Assembly (NCBI GenBank): GCA_938015295.1
Contig: CALLQB010000006.1
Coordinates: forward strand, 62,001 to 126,000
Direction: 5' to 3'
DNA length: 64,000 bases
From: an uncultured Acidimicrobiales bacterium
GTDB taxonomy: Bacteria > Actinomycetota > Acidimicrobiia > Acidimicrobiales > SHLQ01
The position numbers were made by a program, and so were the translations under genes. Below the pieces are notes generated by a model, which was not told where the DNA came from, made no database searches, and saw only the letters and a list, made by a program, of their open reading frames with translations. Positions 45,833-54,767 of this stretch are shown piece by piece; positions within the stretch are counted from its first letter, which is position 1; each line of letters opens with the position of its first letter.

Positions 45833-46669
45833 TTAGCCAACTAGGTCGGCAAGTTCGTGGTAGTCCTCGACCTGTCGATCGAGAAACGTTCGCAACGTCT
45901 TGTTGAACGTTCGAGCGTGGTCAAACATCAAGCCATGTGCTGCGCCGCGAATAACAGCGAGTTCGGCTCCCGGGATCGTCGAAGCGATCATCTCTGAATC
46001 GGCGACCGGCGTGAGAATGTCCTGACTACCAACAATGACCAACGTTGGAGCGCTGATGTTGCTCAGCTCGGCGGCGAGCGCTTCGTCGACAGCAAGGATC
46101 GCTTTCAGCTGGTTGACCAACCCGTGCACTGGGGATCGCGCCGCCATGAGACCAATGAAGTTCGCAATAGGCCAGAGTCGACGCATCGACCTCGGCCCGA
46201 TTAGCCAGTTAAGGTTTTCGGTCATGAACCGGCGCATGCCGAGGATTGGTGCCCGCTCAATCCATTCTTCGAGGAGTTCGCTGCGCCACGCGCCCATCTG
46301 ACACGCCGTGCACGACAGCACGAGGCTTCGAACCCGTTCGGGGTGTGTCACGGCGATTATTTGCGCAACCACTCCCCCCATCGACGCGCCGACAATGTGC
46401 GCACTATCGACGTTCTCAGCGTCGAGAACAGCCAAGGCGTCAGCCGCGATGTCTTCGAGCCGGTAGGCAGCGATTGGTTTGTCGGACTGCCCTGATCCAC
46501 GGTTGTCGACGGCGATGCAACGAAAGTCGCCAGCCAATGCCGGTCGTTGCAGAATCCACCCAAGGTGATCGGTGCCGAGGCCGTGAATGAGAAGCAGCGG
46601 TTCGCCGTCGCTGGGCCCATAGGTGACGTAGTGAATCCGGGTTCCGTCTGCTGATCGTGTTACCGGCAT
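45833..46669 (-). CDS. Alpha/beta hydrolase
   Basis: A 278-residue hydrolase. The oxyanion region is LLLIHGLGTDHLGW, the nucleophile elbow is VGASMGG, the acid is in SQDILTPVADSE, and the catalytic His is in RGAAHGLMFDHA. This is a complete triad of the epoxide hydrolase/esterase group. A stretch after the elbow (ERAPILGMRRFMTENLNWL) forms the lid. The ATG at 46669 begins right before the first strand; the open frame further upstream is not protein-like. It is a single gene diverging from the vWA lipoprotein. Substrate unknown. Confidence 0.88.
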   Translation of the reverse strand: MPVTRSADGTRIHYVTYGPSDGEPLLLIHGLGTDHLGWILQRPALAGDFRCIAVDNRGSGQSDKPIAAYRLEDIAADALAVLDAENVDSAHIVGASMGGVVAQIIAVTHPERVRSLVLSCTACQMGAWRSELLEEWIERAPILGMRRFMTENLNWLIGPRSMRRLWPIANFIGLMAARSPVHGLVNQLKAILAVDEALAAELSNISAPTLVIVGSQDILTPVADSEMIASTIPGAELAVIRGAAHGLMFDHARTFNKTLRTFLDRQVEDYHELADLVG

Positions 46670-46785
46670 ATATCGCTCCAAGGTAGCCCGGGTGGCGGGC
46701 CCAGCCACCACCCTCGGTGCTCCATCGACACGAAATCGTCACATTTAGCGGGAACTGCACGATTTGTTGGCGTCGTCACATCCAC

Positions 46786-48585
46786 ATGAACCAGACACCG
46801 AAACCACAATCACTAGCTTCTGCGGCCTCCTCGGCTTCGTCGCTGCTCACACGTCGACAACGATGGCCCGGGCGGTCGTTACTTGGCTTCCTTGCGGTTC
46901 TGCTCACGCTGGCGATGTTTGCTAGCGCCTGTGGCAGCGACCAAAGCGATTCCGCCTCTGGCGATAGCAGCGGCTCGGACTCCGCATCGGAGGAAACCGA
47001 CAGGTTCTTCGACGAGTCCGACGACGCTGGCAGCGTCGATACCTCCGGCGATGCGGAGTCTGATTTCGCTGACGATGAACCGGCCGACTTCGATGCTGAG
47101 GCCCCCGAAGAAGCCATGGAAGAAGAGGCCATGGAAGAAGACGGCGCAGAAGCTGCGAGAGGCCAATCCGACGTCGATGATGGATTCTTCGAAGAACCCG
47201 CGGCAGAGTCGAAAGAAACGCTTGACGTCACCACACGCGACAACGGCATTCGCGGGTTTGTGGAAACCACCGATGATCCCGAATCGACCTTCGCGCTCGA
47301 TGTAGACACCGGCGCCTACACCGTCGGCAAACGTTATCTCGAACAGGGCCAGCTCCCGCCTGCTGACTCGGTGCGAGTCGAGGAGTATGTGAACTCCTTT
47401 GACTACGACTACGACAGTCCCGACAACGACGGACTCGGCCTTACGGTCGATGGCGGCCCGTCGCCGTTTGACGACGACAACTATCTCGTCCGCGTTGGCG
47501 TACAAGCCGAACGGGTCCGTGACAACGACCGACCCGACGCGCACCTTACGTTCGTCGTCGACACCTCAGGTTCGATGGACCGCCCCGATCGCCTCGGGCT
47601 GGTAAAGGAAAGCTTGATCCTGCTGGTCGAGGAACTCGAGAGCAGCGACACCGTCGCCATCGTCACCTATAGCGACGAATCAGGCGTAGTACTCGAGCCC
47701 ACCAGAGTTCGCAATCGTGACGACATCATCGACGCCATCGACAACATGCAGCCGGGCGGCTCGACCAACCTCGAGGCCGGGCTGCGAACTGGCTATGGCA
47801 TGGCAAACGAGGTCTTTGAGCGGGGGGACATCAACCGAGTCATCCTGGCATCCGACGGCATCGCCAACGTCGGAGCGACTGACCCCGACAGCCTTGCGGC
47901 AACCATTCGCGACGACGCCGACCGCGGCATCCAGCTGGTCACCGTCGGCTACGGCATGCAGGGATTCAACGACGTCACTATGGAACAGCTTGCCGATCAG
48001 GGCGATGGCTTCTACGCCTACGTCGACACCATCGATGAAGCCGAGCGGCTGTTCGAAGATGAGCTCACCAGCACGTTGCTCACCGTTGCGCTCGACGCAA
48101 AGATCCAGGTCGTGTTCGACGAAGACACCGTCGATGAGTACCGCCTGATTGGCTTCGAAAACCGCGGAGTCCGCGATAGCGATTTTCGCAACGACGATGT
48201 CGACGCCGGCGAATTGGGTGCCGGCCACCAGGTCACCGCCATCTACGAGATCAACTTCGTTCGAGGCATCGACATCGATGATGTGCGCGAATCGATCGGT
48301 GAGGTACATCTCCGCTGGGAAGATCCCAACGACGGCGATGTCATCGAGATCGATGAGAACATCCAGATTCGCGACCTTGAAGAATCTTGGGGCGACACCG
48401 ACGAGACCTTCCGGTTGGCAACCGTTGTGACCTCGTTCGCCGAACTCCTTCGTGAAAGCCCCTACGCCGATGACGTGAGCTTCGATCAGGTGCTGGCCGA
48501 AGCCGAAGCGCTGGCCGACGACATGCGTGGCGAGGACATCGACGTGCTCGTCGAACTCATCGATGCTGCCGCCGACCTGAGCTAA
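46786..48585 (+). CDS. von Willebrand factor A lipoprotein (YfbK-like)
   Basis: A 599-residue surface lipoprotein. The signal sequence ends in AMFASAC (Cys49), followed by a very acidic Ser/Asp/Glu stretch (about 51-150). A YfbK-type N-terminal domain follows (FALDVDTGAYTVGKRYLEQG), then a vWA domain whose metal site DTSGSMD uses D259, S261 and S263, with later VILASDGIANVGATD. The C-terminal part matches the DUF3520-like tail. The ATG at 46786 gives a normal signal peptide. Such proteins bind other proteins through the metal site. Transcribed alone, ending at hairpins. Confidence 0.88.
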   Translation: MNQTPKPQSLASAASSASSLLTRRQRWPGRSLLGFLAVLLTLAMFASACGSDQSDSASGDSSGSDSASEETDRFFDESDDAGSVDTSGDAESDFADDEPADFDAEAPEEAMEEEAMEEDGAEAARGQSDVDDGFFEEPAAESKETLDVTTRDNGIRGFVETTDDPESTFALDVDTGAYTVGKRYLEQGQLPPADSVRVEEYVNSFDYDYDSPDNDGLGLTVDGGPSPFDDDNYLVRVGVQAERVRDNDRPDAHLTFVVDTSGSMDRPDRLGLVKESLILLVEELESSDTVAIVTYSDESGVVLEPTRVRNRDDIIDAIDNMQPGGSTNLEAGLRTGYGMANEVFERGDINRVILASDGIANVGATDPDSLAATIRDDADRGIQLVTVGYGMQGFNDVTMEQLADQGDGFYAYVDTIDEAERLFEDELTSTLLTVALDAKIQVVFDEDTVDEYRLIGFENRGVRDSDFRNDDVDAGELGAGHQVTAIYEINFVRGIDIDDVRESIGEVHLRWEDPNDGDVIEIDENIQIRDLEESWGDTDETFRLATVVTSFAELLRESPYADDVSFDQVLAEAEALADDMRGEDIDVLVELIDAAADLS

Positions 48586-48603
48586 ACGCGCACCACCAAG
48601 GAC

Positions 48604-48631
48604 CTGCCCCTCCGGGTCTGGTTAGGGGCAG
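48604..48631. terminator. Hairpin after the vWA lipoprotein gene
   Basis: CTGCCCC (48604-48610) pairs with GGGGCAG (48625-48631) around a 14-base loop, 19 bp past the lipoprotein stop. Confidence 0.6.
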
Positions 48632-48635
48632 ATGG

Positions 48636-48686
48636 CCCTCGAAATATCGCTCACCTCCTGGGTAGTCAACAGCGATATTTCGGGGG
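48636..48686. terminator. Long inverted repeat before the convergent diguanylate cyclase stop
   Basis: CGAAATATCGCT (48640-48651) and AGCGATATTTCG (48671-48682) are perfect 12-bp arms, extended by CCC/GGG outside, with a 19-base loop. Located between convergent stops, it can act in either direction. Confidence 0.6.
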
Positions 48687-48703
48687 TCTGTCGCGTTGTA
48701 CCG

Positions 48704-50317
48704 CTACGACTCCTGCGTCACCCGGTAGTTGTTGCCCCCAGCATTCTTCGCCTTGTACATCGCCTCGTCGGCGAGCGACGTGAGCGCATCGACACGTAGG
48801 AACCCGGGGATGACCGCTACACCAGCGCTCGCGCCGATGTGTACCAGATCGGCGACACTTTGAAGACGCATCGGGGCCGCCGCCGCAGCAACAAGTCGAT
48901 TGGCGATGTCTTCAAGGCGGGCAATGGCGAGTCGGTCGGTTATCACTACAGCGAACTCGTCACCACCCATGCGCGCAAGCAACGCACCACTGGGAAGCAG
49001 ATTCTGAAACCGAAGTGAAACGATTTTGAGCACATGGTCACCGGCCTTGTGGCCAAACGTATCGTTGACCAGCTTGAACCCGTCGAGGTCGATGTAAATC
49101 ATGGCCTGCTGTTCAGGGATCCGGTGCTTTCGCATCGAAGCCAGTGACGCTGCGAGACCAGCCCTGTTCAACACCCCTGTGAGTTCATCAGTGTTTGCCA
49201 TCGTCTCAAGTTCACCAGACCAGCTCTGCAGCTCGGCGTGCAGTTTGCTGTTGGCGAGAGCCGTCGCCGCCGAGGCTACGAGCACCTGGGCCACCTCGCG
49301 GGTAGGGACCGACAGAGGTGAGTTCCTCCCCGACCAGATTCGCAAAACGGAATCCCGATCCGCGTCAAGACGTGCTGCTAGAACGCCACCACAGTCAAGT
49401 AAATGCATATCCTGACGGTCAGCGAGGTCGACTTCGCGGCCGGTCCCAAGGGTGACAGGTTCATGTGTGCGACGAGCTTGGTCGAGAAGCATCGTTGTCT
49501 GCCTCGTAATTGGCCGCCCGACTCCCCTGTTCAGCTGCCAACGACCAAGGCCGTCGTAGTCCCACAATTCGGCTCGGTCGACATCGAAACGAAGAACGGC
49601 GGTCAACAACACGTCGCGAAGTCGGTTGGCGTCGTGAGTTTCGACCAATTCACTACCCAAGATGCTTGCACTGCGAAGATTAGCGGCGACTCCCAATGCC
49701 TCGGACCGAGCGTCGGCGCTGATCTTGAGTAACGATTCGGTCCTCGTTGACCACAGCGCCATTGGCACACCAACCAGCGCAACCGCGAGAAGTTGCTGCA
49801 CGACAGCGGTGTTACTGGGCCGGTCGACGGCGTCAAGGGACGGGAACGCTAGATGGACGGTCACGTAGAGGACGGAAATGGTTGTCCAAAGCGCAAGCCC
49901 TGCAGTACTGGAGTGGAGCATGATGCCACCGAGAACCGGCAACAGGAGCGGAACCCATATCAACGGCGACTGCGATGCGCCGAACATCACCGTTATGGCG
50001 ATTCCCAACAAGGCATCGACGACAAGCTGTCTGCGAACTGCAGGTCTGCCCAGGGTGTTGCCCGTAGTAAGGAGGGAAATGTTGATCGTCACGTTGCCTG
50101 TAGCGAGGAGAAGCAAGACGATGGAGACATCGACACCGAGTGCGTCCGTTCCGACACCATTTGCCAAGCCAACGAGAATGCACGCTGCGACTCCAATGCG
50201 CAGTGCTGAGAGCACCTGGCGGATGCCGAGTGCGTCTGGAATGCGTTCGGCGTTGTCGTCAGTTCCAGATGTAGCGAGTTCCCGCACGCTGTCTCTATCG
50301 GCGGAGATGGTCCGCAT
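48704..50317 (-). CDS. Membrane GAF-GGDEF diguanylate cyclase
   Basis: A 537-residue protein. About five or six membrane helices lie in the first 190 residues, then a GAF-like region (about 215-360) and a GGDEF domain. YIDLDGFKLVNDTFGHKAGD carries the metal ligand and the active-site motif ARMGGDEFAVV has GGDEF at 451-455, so it should make cyclic di-GMP. The inhibitory I-site (RxxD, five residues before GGDEF) is absent; P442 and A445 stand at its Arg and Asp positions, so product inhibition is probably missing. It diverges from a kinase-like membrane protein with a short shared region holding a direct repeat. Confidence 0.92.
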   Translation of the reverse strand: MRTISADRDSVRELATSGTDDNAERIPDALGIRQVLSALRIGVAACILVGLANGVGTDALGVDVSIVLLLLATGNVTINISLLTTGNTLGRPAVRRQLVVDALLGIAITVMFGASQSPLIWVPLLLPVLGGIMLHSSTAGLALWTTISVLYVTVHLAFPSLDAVDRPSNTAVVQQLLAVALVGVPMALWSTRTESLLKISADARSEALGVAANLRSASILGSELVETHDANRLRDVLLTAVLRFDVDRAELWDYDGLGRWQLNRGVGRPITRQTTMLLDQARRTHEPVTLGTGREVDLADRQDMHLLDCGGVLAARLDADRDSVLRIWSGRNSPLSVPTREVAQVLVASAATALANSKLHAELQSWSGELETMANTDELTGVLNRAGLAASLASMRKHRIPEQQAMIYIDLDGFKLVNDTFGHKAGDHVLKIVSLRFQNLLPSGALLARMGGDEFAVVITDRLAIARLEDIANRLVAAAAAPMRLQSVADLVHIGASAGVAVIPGFLRVDALTSLADEAMYKAKNAGGNNYRVTQES

Positions 50318-50324
50318 TTAATAA

Positions 50325-50344
50325 TCTGCCAAACGTCTGCCAAA
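50325..50344. promoter_or_regulatory. Direct repeat TCTGCCAAA in the divergent promoter
   Basis: TCTGCCAAA occurs at 50325-50333 and 50336-50344, exactly 11 bp (one helical turn) apart, within the 63-bp gap between the diguanylate cyclase and the kinase-like gene. The placement suits binding of a dimeric or cooperative regulator to one DNA face. Confidence 0.45.
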
Positions 50345-50380
50345 TATCTTACTTGCTCAAAAAAGGGCCGATAGGACTAC

Positions 50381-51574
50381 ATGACGAGGTGGGACGGGCA
50401 AACATTGCCAGGGCGCGCGTACCGGCGTAACCCTGTCGCATCGGTGGCGTCGGCCGCCTCGATGATTGCGCTCATCATGGTCGTCTTTTCGCTCGTCGAC
50501 TCCGCCAACGTCGTCACCACGAGGAGCGCTGACCTGCATCTCAACGACGCCACGCTGCGCCAGCTCGATACGGTGCGGGCACAACTCGCGGAGATCGTTT
50601 TTCTTGCAACTCTCGAAGGCACCGCCGACCCTGCCGGTATTGAACGAGCGAGAGTCGAGGTCGCTGATCTCGCCCTGCTCGATGCAGCGAACAGCACCAC
50701 ATCCTTATCTGCCGTCCGCCGGTCAGCACTCAATGCCGTTGATCTCGCTGAAGCAGGGCGAATCGTCGAGAGCCAGACCGAGATCGACACGATGTTTCTT
50801 CCAGCGACACAAACAGAACAGGTTCTGCTGGAGAAAGAGGCCAACCGTCTCCTCGACGAACTTCTTGATGCAAATGCGCTTCTCCGAAAGTTCAGCACCT
50901 TTAGCGGTCTACTCATCGCCGGGATCGTGCCCGTTGTCGCCATTTTTGTCTATCGGCGATCGACCTCGCAGCCACGAGAATTCGCCGAGACGGAGGCGAG
51001 ATACCTCCTCGAACTCGACAAACAGGACCAGTGGCGCCAACGGGTTCTTGAGCACCTGCGCGTGTTACGAACAGAATCGTCGAGCAGCACTGGCGTGGGT
51101 GGCCCCGGCTTGGATGGCACCGGTGTGGATGATCTTGCCCTTGATCGGGCCATGGAGGCGGTTGAACTCACTAGTGACCGACACTGGTCGCGTCCCGAAA
51201 GTGTCAACCTCGATGCCGTTGTTCGTGACCGAGCCGCTGCACATCTGTTTGCAGGCAAGATCTCAATCGAGGGCTGGGTGGGCAACGTTTGGGTAGACAA
51301 GCTCCAGATGGCCCGCACACTCGACGACATTTTCAGCACAGCTCATTCGGCAGGGTGCTCGTGGATACACCTCTCGCTGTCGGTCGACAGGTCCGCAGGA
51401 ACCGCTGAGCTGGAGATCACAACCGATAACCCTGTCACCGGTCGCCACAGCACAGATCACACATTCCTCCTCCTTTCAGAACTGCGCCTCGGGTCAATGA
51501 ACGGGCGACTGACCGCCGAGGATTCTGGCCGAAGGCTGCAACTCACCATTCCGACACCGATTTCCACCGCCTGA
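50381..51574 (+). CDS. Membrane protein resembling a degenerate sensor histidine kinase
   Basis: A 397-residue protein with two membrane helices (about 20-42 and 172-192) around a helical external domain of about 130 residues, the layout of a four-helix-bundle sensor. The cytoplasmic part has the length of a kinase core (coiled region then an ATPase-like domain), but I find no phosphoacceptor His box, no N-box Asn, and no G-boxes; SIEGWVGNVWVDKLQMA and AELEITTDNPV lie where the ATPase motifs should be. It is either a pseudokinase or a distant relative. Its TGA overlaps the next ATG (TGATG), so it is coupled to the CSLREA surface protein. Confidence 0.6.
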   Translation: MTRWDGQTLPGRAYRRNPVASVASAASMIALIMVVFSLVDSANVVTTRSADLHLNDATLRQLDTVRAQLAEIVFLATLEGTADPAGIERARVEVADLALLDAANSTTSLSAVRRSALNAVDLAEAGRIVESQTEIDTMFLPATQTEQVLLEKEANRLLDELLDANALLRKFSTFSGLLIAGIVPVVAIFVYRRSTSQPREFAETEARYLLELDKQDQWRQRVLEHLRVLRTESSSSTGVGGPGLDGTGVDDLALDRAMEAVELTSDRHWSRPESVNLDAVVRDRAAAHLFAGKISIEGWVGNVWVDKLQMARTLDDIFSTAHSAGCSWIHLSLSVDRSAGTAELEITTDNPVTGRHSTDHTFLLLSELRLGSMNGRLTAEDSGRRLQLTIPTPISTA

Positions 51575-54093
51575 TGCGAACGACATCGTGCTGGTGGTTT
51601 CGTCACTTAGGCCGAGTGTTGGTAGTTGTCGCCCCGGTGCGAACGTTCGCTGCCATACTTCTCGCGTCGGTACTCCTGCTCGGTTGGTTTGGCCCTGTTC
51701 GCTCGCAAGGTGCGTTTAAGGTCGATACGACAAGCGACCTCGGCGATGCCTTTCCTGGTGATGGCGTGTGCGCGACCATCGAGGGTTCGTGCAGCCTTCG
51801 AGCAGCCATTACCGAAGCCAATGCATCACCAGGCCCCGACTACATCCCGTTTGCCATCGAGGCGGGCGACCCAGGGTTCGATGCGGCAACGATGGTCGCC
51901 ATGATCGAGGTCGAATCGCCACTGCCACAAATCACCGAGACCATTGACATCGACGGATTCAGTCAGCCCGGTTCACCCAGTGCGCCTGAGGGGGTTGCCA
52001 TCTTCGTGCGTGGTTCGTCAGCGGCCAGCGCTTCGCCAGGACTCTTGCTCGCTACTTCTGGTTCACGCGTGCGTGGACTCGGCCTTGCTGGGTTCTCAGT
52101 TGGCGTCGTTCTGATCGGTCCTGGCGGCGGGAACGTGGTCGAAGGAGTCTTCTTCGGAACAGACGCACTTGCTGGCAGTGCCGTGCCAAATGGCGTCGGT
52201 CTTCAAATATCGGGCTCTAATGACAATGTCATTGGGTCTGCCGGCCTCGGAAACATCTTGGGGGGAAGTCTGGGGGACGGTCTCGTCATCGAAAACAGTA
52301 GCGGAACAGTCGTCACCGCCAATTTCATTGGCATTGGTCGGCGAGGACGAGCGGTCAGCAACTCTGGGGCCGGCATTCGGCTCGGGGCGGGCGTGGCCAA
52401 CACGTTTATCGGCGGGCTTGGCGCTGGAAACATTATTGCGAATAACCAAGCGGGCGGCATCGTTCTTGACCCGAACGCTGGAGTACGAAACACGATGATT
52501 GGCAACATCATCGTCGGCAATCCGGGCCTCGGGATCGATCTAGGTGACGATGGACTCACCCTAAACGATGCGGGGGACGCTGACAGCGGACCGAACGATC
52601 TACTCAACACCCCAGAAATTGCGCCACCTCTACTGAACGAACTTGGGTTGACCTTCGCCTTCGCTCTTGAGGCATCTGCGGGAGCGTTCCTGCTCGACGT
52701 CTTTGATCTTCCAAGCGGCGGAGATCCCTCCGGCTCAGGAGAGGGCGAGCGGCCCCTTGGCCAGCGCGTGGTGAACCACCCGGGCGGACGAGTGACTCAC
52801 TTCGTCGACATGGGCAGCAACACCTCGACACGCCTGTCCGCGACGATCACCGAATGTGATGACAATGCCTGCACGTCGCTTGGGTCCACGAGCGAATTCG
52901 CAGGCTTTCGCGAAGTCATGACCGATTTCGCTCCGGTTCTTGGACCTCTGCCCGCTCGTACGGATCTCGAAGGAACAGCCGTTTCGTTCGTTTTGCTGGC
53001 AACAGACGCCGACGGGGATGCGCTGACGTTCGCGTTGACAGGACTGCCCCCCGGCATCACTGCTGACAATGCGGGCAACATTTCTGGCACCCTCACAGCA
53101 GGTGCTGAAGCCGGTTCACCGTTCGAAGTAACGGTAGTGGTGACCGATGAAACCGGTCGAACAACTGCTGGCAGCTTTACCTGGGAGGTCGCTGTGCCAG
53201 TCGTCCCAACCACCACACCAGTGAGCACAGCACCGCCGACTACGACGAGCACAATCCCACCCACAACTGCCACACCGCCGACAACCGAACCGACTACGAC
53301 CAGCACAAGCCCAACAACGGCAGCGCCCACAACCACCACGCCACCAACCACCACGCCACCCACCACCACGCCACCCACCACCACCACGATCGCTGTCGTT
53401 GTGCCAACAACCACCACGCCACCAACGACCACGCCACCAACGACCACACCACCCACCACCACCACCACCACGATCGCTGTCGGTGGGCCAACAACCACCA
53501 CGCCACCAACGACCACACCCACCACCACCACGATCGCTGTCGTTGTGCCAACAACCACCACGCCACCAACCACTACGCCGCCAACCACCCTGCCTCCCGT
53601 CAATCCAGACAGAAACGCCGACGGGAGCCCCCCATCGCCCCGCACCGCCGGAGAGACCGAAGCGCTAGCGACAACAACGGCCGCACTCTTGGCGCCATCT
53701 CGCTCAGCGGTTCCGCTACAACCCCAAGAACCTTCACGTAACGGACTTCGCTCATCGGGTTCCGTGGCGGCGGTTTTGTCGATCCTCGCCCTTCTTCAAC
53801 ATGCAACCACGCCCCTGTGGCCATTGATTCTTCTAATCTTTGCGATGCTTTCCGGCTCGATCGTGCTGTCAATCATGACAACTCGTCGTCGGCTCTTTGC
53901 CATCGACCGACCGCCCTTTGGTCAACCCGATGAAGCGGGGATGCTCTACCGATCGGGAGCGGGCCCTTACTGGGGATGGCGGCGAGGCACAACTGCCCGC
54001 CTACGGACCGAACTTGGAACAGTAGATCTTCCGTATGCGGATACGCGCCAGTTCCTCCGTTCGAGGTGGACACGTCGCCGCGAGAACAACTAG
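51574..54093 (+). CDS. CSLREA-type beta-helix surface protein with Thr/Pro stalk
   Basis: An 839-residue exported protein. After a signal sequence (about 20-45) comes CSLRAAITEANA, the CSLREA motif, then a parallel beta-helix region (about 130-340) rich in Gly-Asn turns, such as VVEGVFFGTD and GNIIVGNPGLGIDLGDDG. A cadherin/He_PIG-like domain follows (LTFALTGLPPGITADNAGNI), then a Thr/Pro stalk at about 542-676, a membrane helix near 735-770 and a short basic tail. The protein is probably anchored by the C-terminal helix with the beta-helix displayed on the stalk. No peptidase or lyase residues are recognised. Coupled to the kinase-like protein upstream; its TAG overlaps the convergent acyltransferase stop. 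Confidence 0.82.
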   Translation: MRTTSCWWFRHLGRVLVVVAPVRTFAAILLASVLLLGWFGPVRSQGAFKVDTTSDLGDAFPGDGVCATIEGSCSLRAAITEANASPGPDYIPFAIEAGDPGFDAATMVAMIEVESPLPQITETIDIDGFSQPGSPSAPEGVAIFVRGSSAASASPGLLLATSGSRVRGLGLAGFSVGVVLIGPGGGNVVEGVFFGTDALAGSAVPNGVGLQISGSNDNVIGSAGLGNILGGSLGDGLVIENSSGTVVTANFIGIGRRGRAVSNSGAGIRLGAGVANTFIGGLGAGNIIANNQAGGIVLDPNAGVRNTMIGNIIVGNPGLGIDLGDDGLTLNDAGDADSGPNDLLNTPEIAPPLLNELGLTFAFALEASAGAFLLDVFDLPSGGDPSGSGEGERPLGQRVVNHPGGRVTHFVDMGSNTSTRLSATITECDDNACTSLGSTSEFAGFREVMTDFAPVLGPLPARTDLEGTAVSFVLLATDADGDALTFALTGLPPGITADNAGNISGTLTAGAEAGSPFEVTVVVTDETGRTTAGSFTWEVAVPVVPTTTPVSTAPPTTTSTIPPTTATPPTTEPTTTSTSPTTAAPTTTTPPTTTPPTTTPPTTTTIAVVVPTTTTPPTTTPPTTTPPTTTTTTIAVGGPTTTTPPTTTPTTTTIAVVVPTTTTPPTTTPPTTLPPVNPDRNADGSPPSPRTAGETEALATTTAALLAPSRSAVPLQPQEPSRNGLRSSGSVAAVLSILALLQHATTPLWPLILLIFAMLSGSIVLSIMTTRRRLFAIDRPPFGQPDEAGMLYRSGAGPYWGWRRGTTARLRTELGTVDLPYADTRQFLRSRWTRRRENN
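53197..53600 (+). repeat. In-frame Thr/Pro stalk repeats
   Basis: Imperfect tandem repeats of ACCACCACGCCACCA-type units encode TTTPP runs. A longer unit beginning ACGATCGCTGTCG recurs at 53386, 53467 and 53530, spacings of 81 and 63 bp, both multiples of three. The frame is preserved throughout. Such arrays change length easily. Confidence 0.85.
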
Positions 54094-54767
54094 CGAGGGT
54101 TGTCGAGCAACGTTTGCACACCAGCGCGAACAGCCTCGGCGAACTCCACGGCGCCGGTCTTGCTCGCTCGTTTCGGAGGCAAGACCGGTTCGCCAATCAT
54201 GATCCTCCAGCTCCGACCCAACTCAGAGCCAAACGTCGCGACCGGAAGGACAGGCGTTCCGGCCTCGATTGCAGGTTGCACAGCCGCGCTTCGAAGCTCC
54301 CCGGCAATCGATCCATGCAGCGGCTGCCAGCCGAGCGGAACCATGACCAGCTCGCCGGCCCGCAGAAGACCAGCTATTTCGGCCGGGTCGCTCATGACCG
54401 CGCCGACCCGACGCAGCCAGGACGAAGCGATAGGAATATCGGGCATGCCAACGACTCTCGCCGTTCGCCCGGTTACCCGCCGGATGCCCTGGTTCACCAC
54501 GGCTGGCTCGGAGATGCCGATTCGCCGGTTGACAACAAGCAGCGCTGGGCCTTCTTGGGGGATTCGTGCTCCGCCAAGCACATCGACCGACCATCGCAAG
54601 GCCGTTGCTGCGACAGCCATGTCGGCTAGCTCGTGATCGAAACCCCAAGGGTCGACATCGAATTCGCCGTTCAGTCGACGACGAACGGCGTCGAAAATGG
54701 TTGGCGCACCGGCTTCACCGTGTTCTGGTTTGGCGGCGATTCTTGCAGCTGCGTCTTCAGCGCTCAT
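54090..54767 (-). CDS. PlsC-like acyltransferase homologue lacking the catalytic motif
   Basis: A 225-residue protein related to 1-acylglycerol-3-phosphate acyltransferases. The middle aligns by order of elements: ALLVVNRRIGISEP where the family has NHxxxxD, then MVPLGWQPLHGS where it has a FPEG-type motif, then GTPVLPVATFG. The catalytic His and Asp of motif I are Arg and Ser, so normal acyl transfer is unlikely. The N-terminal part (EFDVDPWGFDHELADMA) is unlike PlsC and may bind a partner. It is coupled by ATGA to the SDR gene. Confidence 0.65.
   Translation of the reverse strand: MSAEDAAARIAAKPEHGEAGAPTIFDAVRRRLNGEFDVDPWGFDHELADMAVAATALRWSVDVLGGARIPQEGPALLVVNRRIGISEPAVVNQGIRRVTGRTARVVGMPDIPIASSWLRRVGAVMSDPAEIAGLLRAGELVMVPLGWQPLHGSIAGELRSAAVQPAIEAGTPVLPVATFGSELGRSWRIMIGEPVLPPKRASKTGAVEFAEAVRAGVQTLLDNPR

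Noticed and set aside
53200-53600. CRISPR-like repeat array
   Set aside because: Repeats are in-frame Thr/Pro codons without unique spacers of constant size, inside a clear coding sequence.
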